A DNA stretch of 64,000 nt. Origin: Paenibacillus qinlingensis. Its GTDB lineage: Bacteria; Bacillota; Bacilli; Paenibacillales; NBRC-103111. Positions 46,986 to 56,184 of the stretch are shown piece by piece (the stretch's first letter is position 1; each line of letters starts with the position of its first letter). The notes below the pieces were generated by a model, which ran no database searches, was not told the origin of the DNA, and saw nothing but the letters and a program-made list of their open reading frames with translations. The stretch covers positions 186,001-250,000 of the forward strand of contig NZ_JABMKY010000005.1 in the NCBI RefSeq assembly GCF_013204845.1, read 5' to 3'. The position numbers and the translations under genes were made by a program.

Positions 46986-47822
46986 ATGAGCGAAAAAGTT
47001 CAAGTGAGTGATGAGTTCTTAGCATGTTATACCCTTGCGGAGGATGTAATCGAATCCTATACGAGAGAGGGGCATACCTTGATTCGGGGCTTAGCAAGCC
47101 CGAGTATGATTAATGAAATTCGCCCTAAGATTCAGGAAGTTGTGAAGAGACTGAACCGGGAGTCTCGTCCTCTTGGGGAAAGAGACACGTATGGAAAAGC
47201 TTTTCTTCAGATACAAAATATATGGGAACAGGATGAAATGATTCGTCGATTTGTATTTGGTCGGCGTTTTGCCAAAGTTGCTGCTGAGTTGATGGGGGTT
47301 AATGGCGTTCGCATGTACCATGATCAAGCCCTTTTCAAGGAGCCCGGAGGCGGTCATACACCTTGGCATCAAGATCAGATCTACTGGCCAGTGGATACGG
47401 ACAAAACAATCACACTCTGGATGCCATTAGTGGACATTCCGCAGGATGTTGGATCCATGACATTTGCTTCTGGATCTCAGGAAAGAGGCTATATAAGCCG
47501 ATTAGAAATTTCAGATCAATCCCATAAGACATTAAGTGATTACATTGAAAGTGAAGAACTGTTACAAGTCAATTATGGTGCGATGTCGGCAGGGGATGCG
47601 ACATTTCATGCTGGATGGACGTTGCATAGTGCTCCTGGTAACCCAACGGCACTCACTCGAGAGGTTATGACGATCATTTATGTAGCGGATGGGGCGTGTG
47701 TTCTCGAACCAGATACGAATGCGCGCAAAACAGATCTGCATAAATGGATGCCTGGATTGAAGGTTGGCGATCCCATTGCCAGTAATCTTAATCCAGTGAT
47801 GTATCGGAACGAAAGTAGTTAA
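46986..47822 (+). CDS. PhyH (phytanoyl-CoA dioxygenase)-family Fe(II)/2-oxoglutarate oxygenase
   Basis: The product has 278 residues from ATG 46986 (GTG 46980 in frame is less likely). The iron triad is His128 and Asp130 in TPWHQDQIYW and His214 in WTLHSAPGN, with Arg225 (LTREVMT) as the probable 2-oxoglutarate anchor. No signal peptide. Family members hydroxylate small molecules, lipids or osmolytes such as ectoine; the substrate here is unknown. Its divergent AraC regulator and the place among sugar genes suggest a carbohydrate-linked or natural-product-like substrate, but nothing in the sequence settles this. A strong hairpin terminator follows. Confidence 0.88.
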   Translation: MSEKVQVSDEFLACYTLAEDVIESYTREGHTLIRGLASPSMINEIRPKIQEVVKRLNRESRPLGERDTYGKAFLQIQNIWEQDEMIRRFVFGRRFAKVAAELMGVNGVRMYHDQALFKEPGGGHTPWHQDQIYWPVDTDKTITLWMPLVDIPQDVGSMTFASGSQERGYISRLEISDQSHKTLSDYIESEELLQVNYGAMSAGDATFHAGWTLHSAPGNPTALTREVMTIIYVADGACVLEPDTNARKTDLHKWMPGLKVGDPIASNLNPVMYRNESS

Positions 47823-47848
47823 TTAGTGGTGAAATCTCCAAACTAGGC

Positions 47849-47888
47849 AACAAGCTGGCGCTTATGATTATCTCATGCCAGCTTGTTT
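47849..47888. terminator. Bidirectional terminator between convergent genes
   Basis: AACAAGCTGGC pairs perfectly with GCCAGCTTGTT (11 bp) around a 17-base loop. It is placed between the PhyH-type gene (+) and the response regulator gene (-) and could serve both. Confidence 0.8.
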
Positions 47889-47901
47889 GCTTTGTCATAG
47901 G

Positions 47902-49545
47902 TTACCTTGTCGATTCCCTAGGAAGGGAAGAATCGTTGTCTCGAAATTCAGTAGGCGAGCAGCCGACGATACGTTTGAACAATCGATTGAAATGGCGATA
48001 GTTAGGAAAACCAACATCTTGAGCAATTTCAAATGTCTTTCGATCCGAGGTAAGGAGGAGCAGCTTGGCACGTTCTATCCGTTGATGCGTAACGAACGAC
48101 GTTAGCGACTCGCCCGTTATTTTTTTGAAAACCTGACCAAAGTAATTTGCGCTATAGTTAATACTCTCCGCCAGTTCATCTAAGAGATAGTTATGTTCGG
48201 GATGCTCCTTAATGGTTTGAACAATGGTTGCAACCGTTCGATCGATGGAGGGGCCCGATCCCATCCTATCGGTAAACGAGTTTGTATATGACGAGCATGT
48301 CTGATACAAGGAGCGAAGTGTTTGACGATCTTTCAGAGCCTCTATGAGTAAGGTGTCGGACTCTCCACTATGATGGGGAGGAAGCTCTTTCATACGAGTA
48401 AATGTCCGAAGATCAGCCATTACTTCAGCGAATAAATCTCGAACTTGGTGAGGGGACCATTTATGCGCTGCAGCTACTTGAAAGAAGCGTGCAGCGGGGC
48501 TGTCGCTAGTCGAGGATGATGCTCCACGAAGTAACCCTTCAAGCAATTTGTCCTTCCAGAGTGTGCGGGTTTCGGTTGGCAATTGTGTAAAGTGAAATAA
48601 GGAATCAATGGAGGAGAAGGAAGTCATGGCAACTCGCTGCTCCTCATAGAAATACAAATCGCGCTCCCGGTACGTTCGTTTGATCCACGGTAATAGGCTG
48701 ATCAGTTCAGACGGCTTTGACGTATGCAAATGAAGTACATAACTTCCCATCTTAAGAAAGCGATTCAGGATGTCGGAGATTTGTTGGCCGGCGTCGGCTT
48801 CCAAACTTCGCTCGCCACAGCACATCACGAGAAAGCGCCCCTTATCGAATGCGATAATTCGGTTGGGGCCCCATAGGCTAACAAATTCTCTCAACACATT
48901 TACAGCGGCGAATTGCCACAGCTTAAGCTCCTCTGACATGTGCAAGGAGAATCGAAGTGAGCTGCGATCGAATTCAATCCAGAAGAGAGAATGTGGGCCA
49001 GCTTGCGTCTCATAACCAGATCTCTCAAGATGATGAAGCCACTCCTGCTCATGTCCAAGCAGCATGTCTAGAAAATGGTTTCGCTCAATATCCAACTCGT
49101 GTATACGCAACCTTTTTTCCATTTCTGCTCTAGCCGCTCGCGCTTCTGTTTCGTTCAATATGGCAGGGATCACATTCTCCATGGTACGTGTCAGCAAATC
49201 TTCATCGAGGAGGCAGCGTTCCTTGAGGAGATAGGAGGATGCCCCCAGTTCAATCGCTTGCTGTGCATAATGAAAATCCTCGTGACACGTTAGAATAATG
49301 GCATAGGGTGGACTTACGAGTGAGCGGTTCACTTCACGAAGCATCTCTAATCCGTCTTTCACTGGCATTGTAATATCCGTAACAAGAAGGGCAGGACGCT
49401 TATCTTGGATAAGCAGATAACCTTCTTCACCATTTTCAGCTTCCCCGACGAGTTCAAATAGATCGCTGCGCTTCTGAATCATTTGCCGGAAAACTTGACG
49501 GGCTGGCGGTTCATCTTCTATTAAGACGACGCTGATTTTGGACAT
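47902..49545 (-). CDS. YesN-type response regulator (receiver plus AraC DNA-binding domain)
   Basis: The product has 547 residues from the ATG at 49545, preceded by GGAGGATA; an upstream in-frame start at 49665 would run into the kinase gene. The receiver domain (1-125) has Glu10-Asp11, phospho-acceptor Asp57 in LLVTDITMP and the lysine in YLLKER. A long middle region and a C-terminal AraC domain (about 437-540, LLDELAESINYSANYFGQVF) follow. It lies 14 bases after the YesM-type kinase gene and is divergent from the 51514 importer, the standard arrangement for a sugar-induced two-component system. Confidence 0.93.
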   Translation of the reverse strand: MSKISVVLIEDEPPARQVFRQMIQKRSDLFELVGEAENGEEGYLLIQDKRPALLVTDITMPVKDGLEMLREVNRSLVSPPYAIILTCHEDFHYAQQAIELGASSYLLKERCLLDEDLLTRTMENVIPAILNETEARAARAEMEKRLRIHELDIERNHFLDMLLGHEQEWLHHLERSGYETQAGPHSLFWIEFDRSSLRFSLHMSEELKLWQFAAVNVLREFVSLWGPNRIIAFDKGRFLVMCCGERSLEADAGQQISDILNRFLKMGSYVLHLHTSKPSELISLLPWIKRTYRERDLYFYEEQRVAMTSFSSIDSLFHFTQLPTETRTLWKDKLLEGLLRGASSSTSDSPAARFFQVAAAHKWSPHQVRDLFAEVMADLRTFTRMKELPPHHSGESDTLLIEALKDRQTLRSLYQTCSSYTNSFTDRMGSGPSIDRTVATIVQTIKEHPEHNYLLDELAESINYSANYFGQVFKKITGESLTSFVTHQRIERAKLLLLTSDRKTFEIAQDVGFPNYRHFNRLFKRIVGCSPTEFRDNDSSLPRESTR

Positions 49546-49559
49546 AGGGGTATCCTCCT

Positions 49560-51299
49560 TCAAGTTTTGTATGGAAATTGGAAGCGAAATAAAGTTCCTT
49601 CCCCTGGAGAACTCTCGATATGGTAAGACGTTGGATGACCGTAAACGAGTCCGATACGTTCCCACACATTGCGAAGTCCAATATTCTCGACACCCTGTTC
49701 GTTGGTTAGTAGTAATCGAAGTTGGTTAACACTACCTTCGTCCATGCCTTTGCCATTGTCGGAAACTTCGAGGATAACAGCTTCGCGATCTTCAGTCGCA
49801 TAGACACGGATACATAAGAGACCAAGAATATGCTTCAATGGAAGTACGCCATGAAACAAGGCATTTTCAATTAAAGGCTGAAGAAGCAATTTAGGAGTGG
49901 GCATATCCATCAAACCTTCCCCAATTTGCGTTTGTAAGGTAAGTGGTCGCTCATAACGAAGTTCAAGCATATGCATGTAATCCCGTATGTACTCAATTTC
50001 TTTCGATAAGGGGACGAGCCCTTCAAAATTTTCCATCGAATAACGCAACAGCGAAATTAAGCTGCCCATGAGGGACTTAATTTTCCCATTCTCGCCTAGA
50101 TGTGCAAACATCAGAATTGTGTTTAAGCTATTGTAAAGGAAGTGGGGATTAATTTGCGATTGCAGCGCTTTTATTTCAGTCCGCCTCTTCAAGTCAGCTG
50201 TTTCTTTTAACTCTTCAACAAGCGTTTGCAACCTAGATGACATCGTATTGAGGACATGACTGAGCTCACCGATTTCATTCGAGGTGGGAATCGTAGTGAC
50301 GATTCGGAAATCACCTTGCTTAATACGATCAATATGGCGACGCACCGCATAAAGCGGGCGGTATAAATAATAAGCGAAACCAAGTACAAAGATGAAACCT
50401 ATCACCCCAAGCAGAATGACTAAATAGCGGACATATTGCCTGATCCGGTCTGTATCCTCTGTCAAAGCACCCTGTGGAATTTCAGAAATGAGCAGGGTAG
50501 CATCATAATCGTTTGACTGTTGGATGGAGTACAGGGATTGATGGAACTGAAACTGTGCAGGTTTGTTCCTAGTCGCCCACTCGAACAATACTAAGGCAGT
50601 TTGTGCAGCGATATCATCTTGTGAGCCTAGCCGTGTTGAAGCAAGAACGGCCCCATGGCTGGTAGCAATCGTGAAGAAGCCTTTATTGTCCTTCTCTACA
50701 TTTTCGATTAAACGATGAAATAAGTCTTTCTTAATAGAGATGAGCAGACTGCCCTTCGCGTCCAGCCAAGTATCGAAAGGAATACGTCGTTGGTAATAGA
50801 CATGCTCTTCATCGGCGTCTTGATATATCCAAGATGTATTGCTTTGTAGGAATGTTTTGGCAGTATCGTGAAATAGCAGCTTGTTCTCATATTCGACATT
50901 CTGAGATGTCGTGATGAGTTTGTCGTTCCACTGGCTGTAAAGCGCAAGATCATTATTACTTCGCAGCAGGGAAGCTGCAATATCCAGGGTTGCACTGGCA
51001 TCATTGACACGAATCGCATCGCTGGATAGGCTGCCTGTCGATGTTAATGCGGCAAGCACGGATGGTGTTGATCCGTATTGATTGCCTACAGTTTGAATTT
51101 GGGACATGGTTATTTCGATTCGCTCCATGATCTGCCTAACGACTTGGTCATTAATGCGGTTAACCTGCTTTCGAATGGCGGCATCAGCTTCCTTTTGCGT
51201 ACTTCCAGCCAGAATCAGCAAGGGGATTAATAACACGGCAATCATGAGCAAGAGGACACGAACGAAGAAGCTTCTTTGGACAAAGGTTAGAAAACGCAA
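49560..51299 (-). CDS. YesM/LytS-type sensor histidine kinase
   Basis: The product has 579 residues from TTG 51299 (AAAGAGGTG lies about 8 bases upstream). The first transmembrane helix (about 13-32), extracellular cache-type sensor (about 35-288), second helix (about 291-312), HAMP linker (about 313-365), then the His_kinase domain with phospho-acceptor His386 in ALQSQINPHFLYNSLN and a C-terminal HATPase (LLLQPLIENALFHG, VSDNGKGM). This class senses external sugars or the loaded binding protein and phosphorylates the neighbouring regulator. The target is probably the divergent 51514-59580 block. Confidence 0.93.
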   Translation of the reverse strand: MRFLTFVQRSFFVRVLLLMIAVLLIPLLILAGSTQKEADAAIRKQVNRINDQVVRQIMERIEITMSQIQTVGNQYGSTPSVLAALTSTGSLSSDAIRVNDASATLDIAASLLRSNNDLALYSQWNDKLITTSQNVEYENKLLFHDTAKTFLQSNTSWIYQDADEEHVYYQRRIPFDTWLDAKGSLLISIKKDLFHRLIENVEKDNKGFFTIATSHGAVLASTRLGSQDDIAAQTALVLFEWATRNKPAQFQFHQSLYSIQQSNDYDATLLISEIPQGALTEDTDRIRQYVRYLVILLGVIGFIFVLGFAYYLYRPLYAVRRHIDRIKQGDFRIVTTIPTSNEIGELSHVLNTMSSRLQTLVEELKETADLKRRTEIKALQSQINPHFLYNSLNTILMFAHLGENGKIKSLMGSLISLLRYSMENFEGLVPLSKEIEYIRDYMHMLELRYERPLTLQTQIGEGLMDMPTPKLLLQPLIENALFHGVLPLKHILGLLCIRVYATEDREAVILEVSDNGKGMDEGSVNQLRLLLTNEQGVENIGLRNVWERIGLVYGHPTSYHIESSPGEGTLFRFQFPYKT

Positions 51300-51513
51300 G
51301 CTGTTGCACCTCTTTAGAGTATTCGTTAGAAAAATAGTTTCGTAAGCATCTGGCTATTTTCATTATAACCTACTTACTAGCAGAAATCGGCGTTGTTTAA
51401 CAGGATTCACAAATCGGGTACACAGTTCGATGATTACGCCATGTTAGAAGCAATTCCATACCAACTATACTAATGAGGCAAGTTCAATTGAATAGACGAG
51501 AGGGGATCACGAC

Positions 51514-53073
51514 ATGATTATTAAAAAAGGAATGACAATCCTGGCAGCAACGATGCTGCTTGGCAGTATAGCTGCAGGTTGTTCATCGTCAAGCAGTACA
51601 CCGAGCGCTACGCCAGGGGGAGCGACAGCTTCCAATACAACCGCAGCACCTACTACGCTGAAGGTACTTGCTATTATTTTCGGGCAACTGCCGAACTCAG
51701 AGAACAATGCTGCAAAGGCTGACATTGAGAAGCGTGGTAACGTCAAACTGGATATTGATTTCGTTCCTTCGGATGCCTATTCCGATAAGCTTAGTGTCGC
51801 ACTTACTTCAGGTGCAAAGTATGACCTCGTGCTTTTCACGGATCCCTTTGACAAATATCAAAGCTTTGTCAAAAGCGGCGCATTTCAGGATTTGAGTTCT
51901 TTCATCAAAGGAAAAAAGAACCTCGAGTTCATTCCTGAACAAACGTGGAAGAATATGGAGTCAGGCGGCAAGCGTTTCGGAATTCCAAGACCTCGTGGCT
52001 TGTATGGAGGCGGGGAAGCGAATGTCATTATGCGTAAGGACTGGTTGGATAAGTACAATCTGCCTGTTCCCCAAACCTTGGATGAATTGACGAATGCACT
52101 TAAAGTGTTTAAGGAAAAGGATCCAGCAGGCAGTGGTAAAACGATCCCGATGGTCGTCAACAATCAGCCGGATGCTTATACGCAAATTCCACCTTTTGGC
52201 ATGATTAACCCTATAGCATTCGCTTTCGGCATTCCGAATAGCTTTAAGGTGGATGGCACGAAAGCTATTGCGAGCTTTCAAGACCCGCAATACAAAAGCT
52301 ATCTGGATTGGCTTAGAACCGCATACGCAGATAAGTTAATCGATAAAGATGCGCCAGTACAAAAGGCGACTCCGGCACAAGATAAGTTTTATGCAGGCGT
52401 AGCTGGAGCCTATGTAGGTCAAGTTCAACATATCGACCCAGCAGGTATCAACGTTAATAAGCTAGTGAAAACTGATCCTGGAGCCAAAATCGTAGCCATC
52501 CCGTCCATCACAGGACCAAATGGCAAAAAAGGTGCAGCGGTTGTGTCCGGTTATTACGGTATTTGGGTGGTTCCACAAGGCGTGGCCAAAGATAAGGTAT
52601 CCAAAATTGTTGATTTCTTGGATTTCACAGCTTCTGAAGAAAACGACGTGTTCTTCCAAACTGGAGTTGTTGGAGTTCATTCAAGTGGCCTTAAAAATGG
52701 GATTACGGAGCGTACACCGGAGCAGACTAAAGCTTTCGCGAGTGACCGTATTGATTTGTTCGTGATGGAAAATCGCTATGATCCTTATTACTACGCCAAA
52801 ACGATCATCGATCCTGATGTGCTCAAAGCAAGTAGAGCGACGCTAGAAGCTATTTCCAAAATTGGTATTGCTAACCCGTTCCTTCCTTATGTCTCGACAA
52901 CGGCTGGTAAAAATCCAGATCATAGCAAGCCACTAGCAGCCGCAGCCACAAAATACGTACTTGGTGAAGGTGACTATAGCCTAGTTCAGAAGGAAATCGA
53001 TGCATGGGCTGCGGGGACTGGCGGAGCTATTCTCAAAGAATACATGGAACAGTACACCAAAGATCATCCCTAA
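51514..53073 (+). CDS. Extracellular solute-binding lipoprotein
   Basis: The product has 519 residues with a lipoprotein signal ending in SIAAGC (Cys23), a Ser/Thr/Ala/Pro-rich spacer and an LplA-like fold; the segment NVIMRKDWLDKYNLPVPQTLDE is the family hinge. In this set the binding protein comes before the permeases, unlike the 9433, 30109 and 59997 sets. ATG 51514 follows GAGAGGGG. It is divergent from the YesM-type kinase with 214 bases between; TATACT at 51466-51471 may be the -10 box of its promoter. The ligand is unknown. Confidence 0.92.
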   Translation: MIIKKGMTILAATMLLGSIAAGCSSSSSTPSATPGGATASNTTAAPTTLKVLAIIFGQLPNSENNAAKADIEKRGNVKLDIDFVPSDAYSDKLSVALTSGAKYDLVLFTDPFDKYQSFVKSGAFQDLSSFIKGKKNLEFIPEQTWKNMESGGKRFGIPRPRGLYGGGEANVIMRKDWLDKYNLPVPQTLDELTNALKVFKEKDPAGSGKTIPMVVNNQPDAYTQIPPFGMINPIAFAFGIPNSFKVDGTKAIASFQDPQYKSYLDWLRTAYADKLIDKDAPVQKATPAQDKFYAGVAGAYVGQVQHIDPAGINVNKLVKTDPGAKIVAIPSITGPNGKKGAAVVSGYYGIWVVPQGVAKDKVSKIVDFLDFTASEENDVFFQTGVVGVHSSGLKNGITERTPEQTKAFASDRIDLFVMENRYDPYYYAKTIIDPDVLKASRATLEAISKIGIANPFLPYVSTTAGKNPDHSKPLAAAATKYVLGEGDYSLVQKEIDAWAAGTGGAILKEYMEQYTKDHP

Positions 53074-53109
53074 GTTGGTTAGATAATTAGACAGATAGGT
53101 GGAATTCGG

Positions 53110-54003
53110 ATGGGAAATGCGATGAAACGATCGTTGCCGTTGTATGCGTTCGCGCTGCCTGGCATGCTGTATTTTCTAGTTTTCAAATATTTTCCGGTAT
53201 GGGGGCTGTTACTTGCTTTTCAGGATTACAGCCCTTTCCGGGGTTTTTTCGAAAGTGAATGGGTAGGTCTTGCTAACTTTAAGGAACTGTTCGCTAAAGC
53301 GGATTTTCTAATCCTCCTTCGTAATACATTGCTGCTTAGCTTGTATAATCTCGTATTTTATTTTCCCTTCGTGATCGTGCTGGCACTATTACTGAATGAT
53401 TTACGGTTTAAGCTATATAAAAAGCTGGTGCAATCTGTTCTCTACTTGCCCCATTTTGTGTCGTGGGTCATTATTGCAGGCATCACGTTGATTTTCTTTA
53501 GTCCTTCCGGTGTCATCAATCATGCCCTTAATCAATGGGGCGGTAACGATATTCCTTTTCTGCTTTCCGAACACTGGTTTCGGCCGATGATGGTGCTGCA
53601 GCATATATGGCGTGATATGGGTTGGGGAACTATCATTTTGCTCGCCGCACTGGCTGGTATCAATCCTGAATTGTACGATGCAGCGGATGTTGATGGCGCT
53701 GGCAAACTTCGCAGTATGTGGAATGTGACGCTGCCGGGTATACGGAGCACTATCGTGGTGCTTGTACTTCTTCAATTAGGCACAGCGCTGGATTCCAATT
53801 TCCATCAAATATTCTTGGCGGATAACCCGCTGGTTCATAATGTTGCCAATGTCTTTGATCTATACGTCTATCAAGTAGGTCTAGTGCAAGGGAATTTCTC
53901 CATGGCGACAACGGTCGGACTCTTCAAATCGGTTGTTAGTCTCATTCTCGTCGTAGGGGCCAATTATCTGGCTAAGCTACTCGGCGAGGATGGCATTTTC
54001 TAA
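53110..54003 (+). CDS. LplB-type carbohydrate ABC transporter permease
   Basis: The product has 297 residues with six helices, the family motif FKYFPVWGLLLAFQDYSPF, the contact loop YDAADVDGAGKLRSM (about residue 188) and a C-terminus LAKLLGEDGIF. AGGTGG precedes ATG 53110. It follows the binding-protein gene by 36 bases and ends 13 bases before the partner permease. Confidence 0.94.
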   Translation: MGNAMKRSLPLYAFALPGMLYFLVFKYFPVWGLLLAFQDYSPFRGFFESEWVGLANFKELFAKADFLILLRNTLLLSLYNLVFYFPFVIVLALLLNDLRFKLYKKLVQSVLYLPHFVSWVIIAGITLIFFSPSGVINHALNQWGGNDIPFLLSEHWFRPMMVLQHIWRDMGWGTIILLAALAGINPELYDAADVDGAGKLRSMWNVTLPGIRSTIVVLVLLQLGTALDSNFHQIFLADNPLVHNVANVFDLYVYQVGLVQGNFSMATTVGLFKSVVSLILVVGANYLAKLLGEDGIF

Positions 54004-54016
54004 GAGGAGGCGGAAC

Positions 54017-54877
54017 ATGAAATCACTCAAACTTTACGATCTTGCGCTTTCCGCTTTACTTTTTATTTTCTGCTCCTTTGTCATTATCCCATTTCTGTAT
54101 ATGCTGGCCGTTTCATTTAGTTTTTCTACGGATTCGGAGAGCGGTGCCTTTTTCTTACTTCCACCGAGATGGACGCTTGATGCCTACAAATATTTATTCT
54201 CCACACCTGTCTTCATGAAGTCGGTTGGTAATACAGTCCTGATTACGTTTGTAGGAACACTTCTTGGTGTAGCGGTCTCCATCTTATTGGCGTATGCCTT
54301 ATCCAAGAAAGAGCTCAAAGGACGCGGTATCATGATGTCGCTCATCTTCTTAACCTTGGTGTTCCAAGTCGGCATTATTCCCAATTATCTTGTAGTCAAA
54401 TCACTCGGACTGTTGGAGTCATATTGGGCTGTCATGCTGCCGGTACTAACGAATGCGTTCACCATTCTCATTATGAAAACCTTCTTTCAAGGGCTGCCGC
54501 CGAGCTTGGATGAAGCGGCACGGATGGATGGTGCTGGAGAGACCCGTATTCTTTGGTCAGTTGTCATTCCCCTCTCGACACCTATTATCGCGACGTTTAC
54601 CATCTTTTTCATGGTGGATAGATGGAATGAATTTTTCCATGCTATCATTTATCTGAAATCAGACAAATGGCCGCTGCAGGCGCTACTAAGGCAAATGGTT
54701 GTCGTCGGCTCTTCGCAGACAGGATCAGATGCTTCGACAGAAGCGATGTCTCAGAATTTAGGGCTCAATGTGAAAATGGCTGCGATTTTGCTGGCTATGT
54801 TCCCACTTGTGGCTTCATACCCCTTTTTCCAGAAGTTCTTTGAGAAGGGCGCAACGCTTGGTTCTGTGAAGGAATAA
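54017..54877 (+). CDS. YtcP/LplC-type carbohydrate ABC transporter permease
   Basis: The product has 286 residues from ATG 54017, preceded by AGAGGAGG; an in-frame ATG at 53990 inside the previous gene is rejected. It has the contact loop DEAARMDGAGETR (about residue 164) and the terminal YPFFQKFFEKGATLGSVKE. Partner of the 53110 permease. A hairpin terminator follows 28 bases later, so the next two genes may be less expressed or have their own promoter. Confidence 0.93.
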   Translation: MKSLKLYDLALSALLFIFCSFVIIPFLYMLAVSFSFSTDSESGAFFLLPPRWTLDAYKYLFSTPVFMKSVGNTVLITFVGTLLGVAVSILLAYALSKKELKGRGIMMSLIFLTLVFQVGIIPNYLVVKSLGLLESYWAVMLPVLTNAFTILIMKTFFQGLPPSLDEAARMDGAGETRILWSVVIPLSTPIIATFTIFFMVDRWNEFFHAIIYLKSDKWPLQALLRQMVVVGSSQTGSDASTEAMSQNLGLNVKMAAILLAMFPLVASYPFFQKFFEKGATLGSVKE

Positions 54878-54905
54878 GCGAGGTTCACAAATAAGTTAAT
54901 TTTAT

Positions 54906-54945
54906 GGGGTGCTATGGCTATTAAAGTCAATAGGACCCCTTTTAT
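54906..54945 (+). terminator. Probable rho-independent terminator after the 51514-54877 importer
   Basis: GGGGTGCTAT pairs with ATAGGACCCC (one mismatch) around a 14-base loop, followed by TTTTATT. Confidence 0.65.
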
Positions 54946-55066
54946 TGCTGCGGAATATCCAGAATAAATAAGAGCGGCCATGTACAGGAATATCTTTTCA
55001 TTGTTGGCGAACATAGATATCTAGCTACATGTCTTATAGAATTGTTATGAGCCGTTCAAGCTATTA

Positions 55067-55080
55067 TGAAAGCGCATACT
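55067..55080 (+). promoter_or_regulatory. Weak cre-like site before the 55106 gene
   Basis: TGAAAGCGCATACT matches 12 of 14 cre positions, 26-39 bases before the start codon. No clear promoter boxes surround it, so confidence is low. Confidence 0.3.
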
Positions 55081-55105
55081 TTATGGGTGAGGAGATGAGA
55101 ATCAA

Positions 55106-56146
55106 ATGAAGATTAGGGTAACGAACGGGGGAATTACAACATGGAGGTTGCTGTTCTTCTTTATTAGTTTGTTATGCCTGCTCATGACATCTTGCGGAAA
55201 TTCTTCTCAGTCATCCACAGTGGCTTGGGTAGACGGCATTCCGATTGAGAAAGGGGAGATGTTGAGGGTAATGAACCAAAATCGAAGTTACGTATTTAAT
55301 TATTTTCATGACAAATACGGAGCGGAGAACAGTCCAAGTTTCTGGGAAGGAAGAATTGGTGGAGAGGTTCCGAAGGAGCTATTGAAGAAAAAAGCGCTGG
55401 ATACGCTCATACGTATTAAAGTTGAAGATAAGCTTGCCAATGATGAACATCTAAACAATACCTTGGACTATAAAAGCTTCCTAACGGCGTGGTTACTCGA
55501 AAATAAGCGCAGGAAAGAGACGGTCGCCAAGGGTGGGGTCATTTATGGACCGGCACAATTTGACGAAGGGCAATATTTCGAATATAGCCATTCCAAAATG
55601 AAGATTGAATTGAAAGATGCTTGGGCCAATACCAAGCAGATCAAAGAGGAGCTGCTGCGAGAAGAATATGAGGCAACGAAGGAGGCGCGATATCGAGAGC
55701 CGGATCATTTTCGCTTGGAAATTATATCGCTTCCTTACAACGAAAGTAATAGAGATTCGTCCTTGTATCAATTAGAACAAGTAGTGAATTCGCTCAAGAA
55801 TTGTAGTGAGTTCTCATTAATGCTGTCCAATCAATCTCAAGCTCATTATGAAGAGATCACGTATACCCAAGGACAGGATTCCGCTGAATCGAAGTATCCT
55901 TCCATTTGGAATGCCATCAAAGAGTTAAAGGTGGGTGAGACCAGCAAGATAGTGGATGAACGGTCTACTTGGGTGCTGTTCCATGTTAAGGAACGACAGC
56001 CAGGTCAATATCTGGATTATAACAAGGTGAGGAATGCTGTCAGAAATCAATACATTGAGCAGCAACTGGGTTTACTGATTCGAGAAAGAGTGGAGCAAGC
56101 TCAGATAATAATAAATCAAAAAATCTACAAGTCATTATCCGTTTGA
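55106..56146 (+). CDS. PrsA/SurA-like peptidyl-prolyl isomerase-family lipoprotein
   Basis: The product has 346 residues. The lipoprotein signal ends in LLMTSC (Cys30), then a SurA-N/PrsA-like helical chaperone region (VAWVDGIPIEKGEMLRVM, about 37-190) and a parvulin-like region (about 195-310). The parvulin part looks degenerate: EIISL stands where active enzymes have a His-containing strand (typically SHILV), so it may be a holdase rather than an isomerase. It would act on the outer face of the membrane on secreted proteins; the large secreted protein 38 bases downstream is the obvious client. It has a separate leader after a terminator. Confidence 0.8.
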   Translation: MKIRVTNGGITTWRLLFFFISLLCLLMTSCGNSSQSSTVAWVDGIPIEKGEMLRVMNQNRSYVFNYFHDKYGAENSPSFWEGRIGGEVPKELLKKKALDTLIRIKVEDKLANDEHLNNTLDYKSFLTAWLLENKRRKETVAKGGVIYGPAQFDEGQYFEYSHSKMKIELKDAWANTKQIKEELLREEYEATKEARYREPDHFRLEIISLPYNESNRDSSLYQLEQVVNSLKNCSEFSLMLSNQSQAHYEEITYTQGQDSAESKYPSIWNAIKELKVGETSKIVDERSTWVLFHVKERQPGQYLDYNKVRNAVRNQYIEQQLGLLIRERVEQAQIIINQKIYKSLSV

Positions 56147-56184
56147 GGCTTGAAAAAGCTTGAAAATACAACAAGGAAAGAGAA

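Noticed and set aside
53990-54016. Upstream in-frame ATG for the 54017 permease
   Set aside because: It lies inside the preceding gene and lacks a ribosome site, while AGAGGAGG directly precedes ATG 54017.
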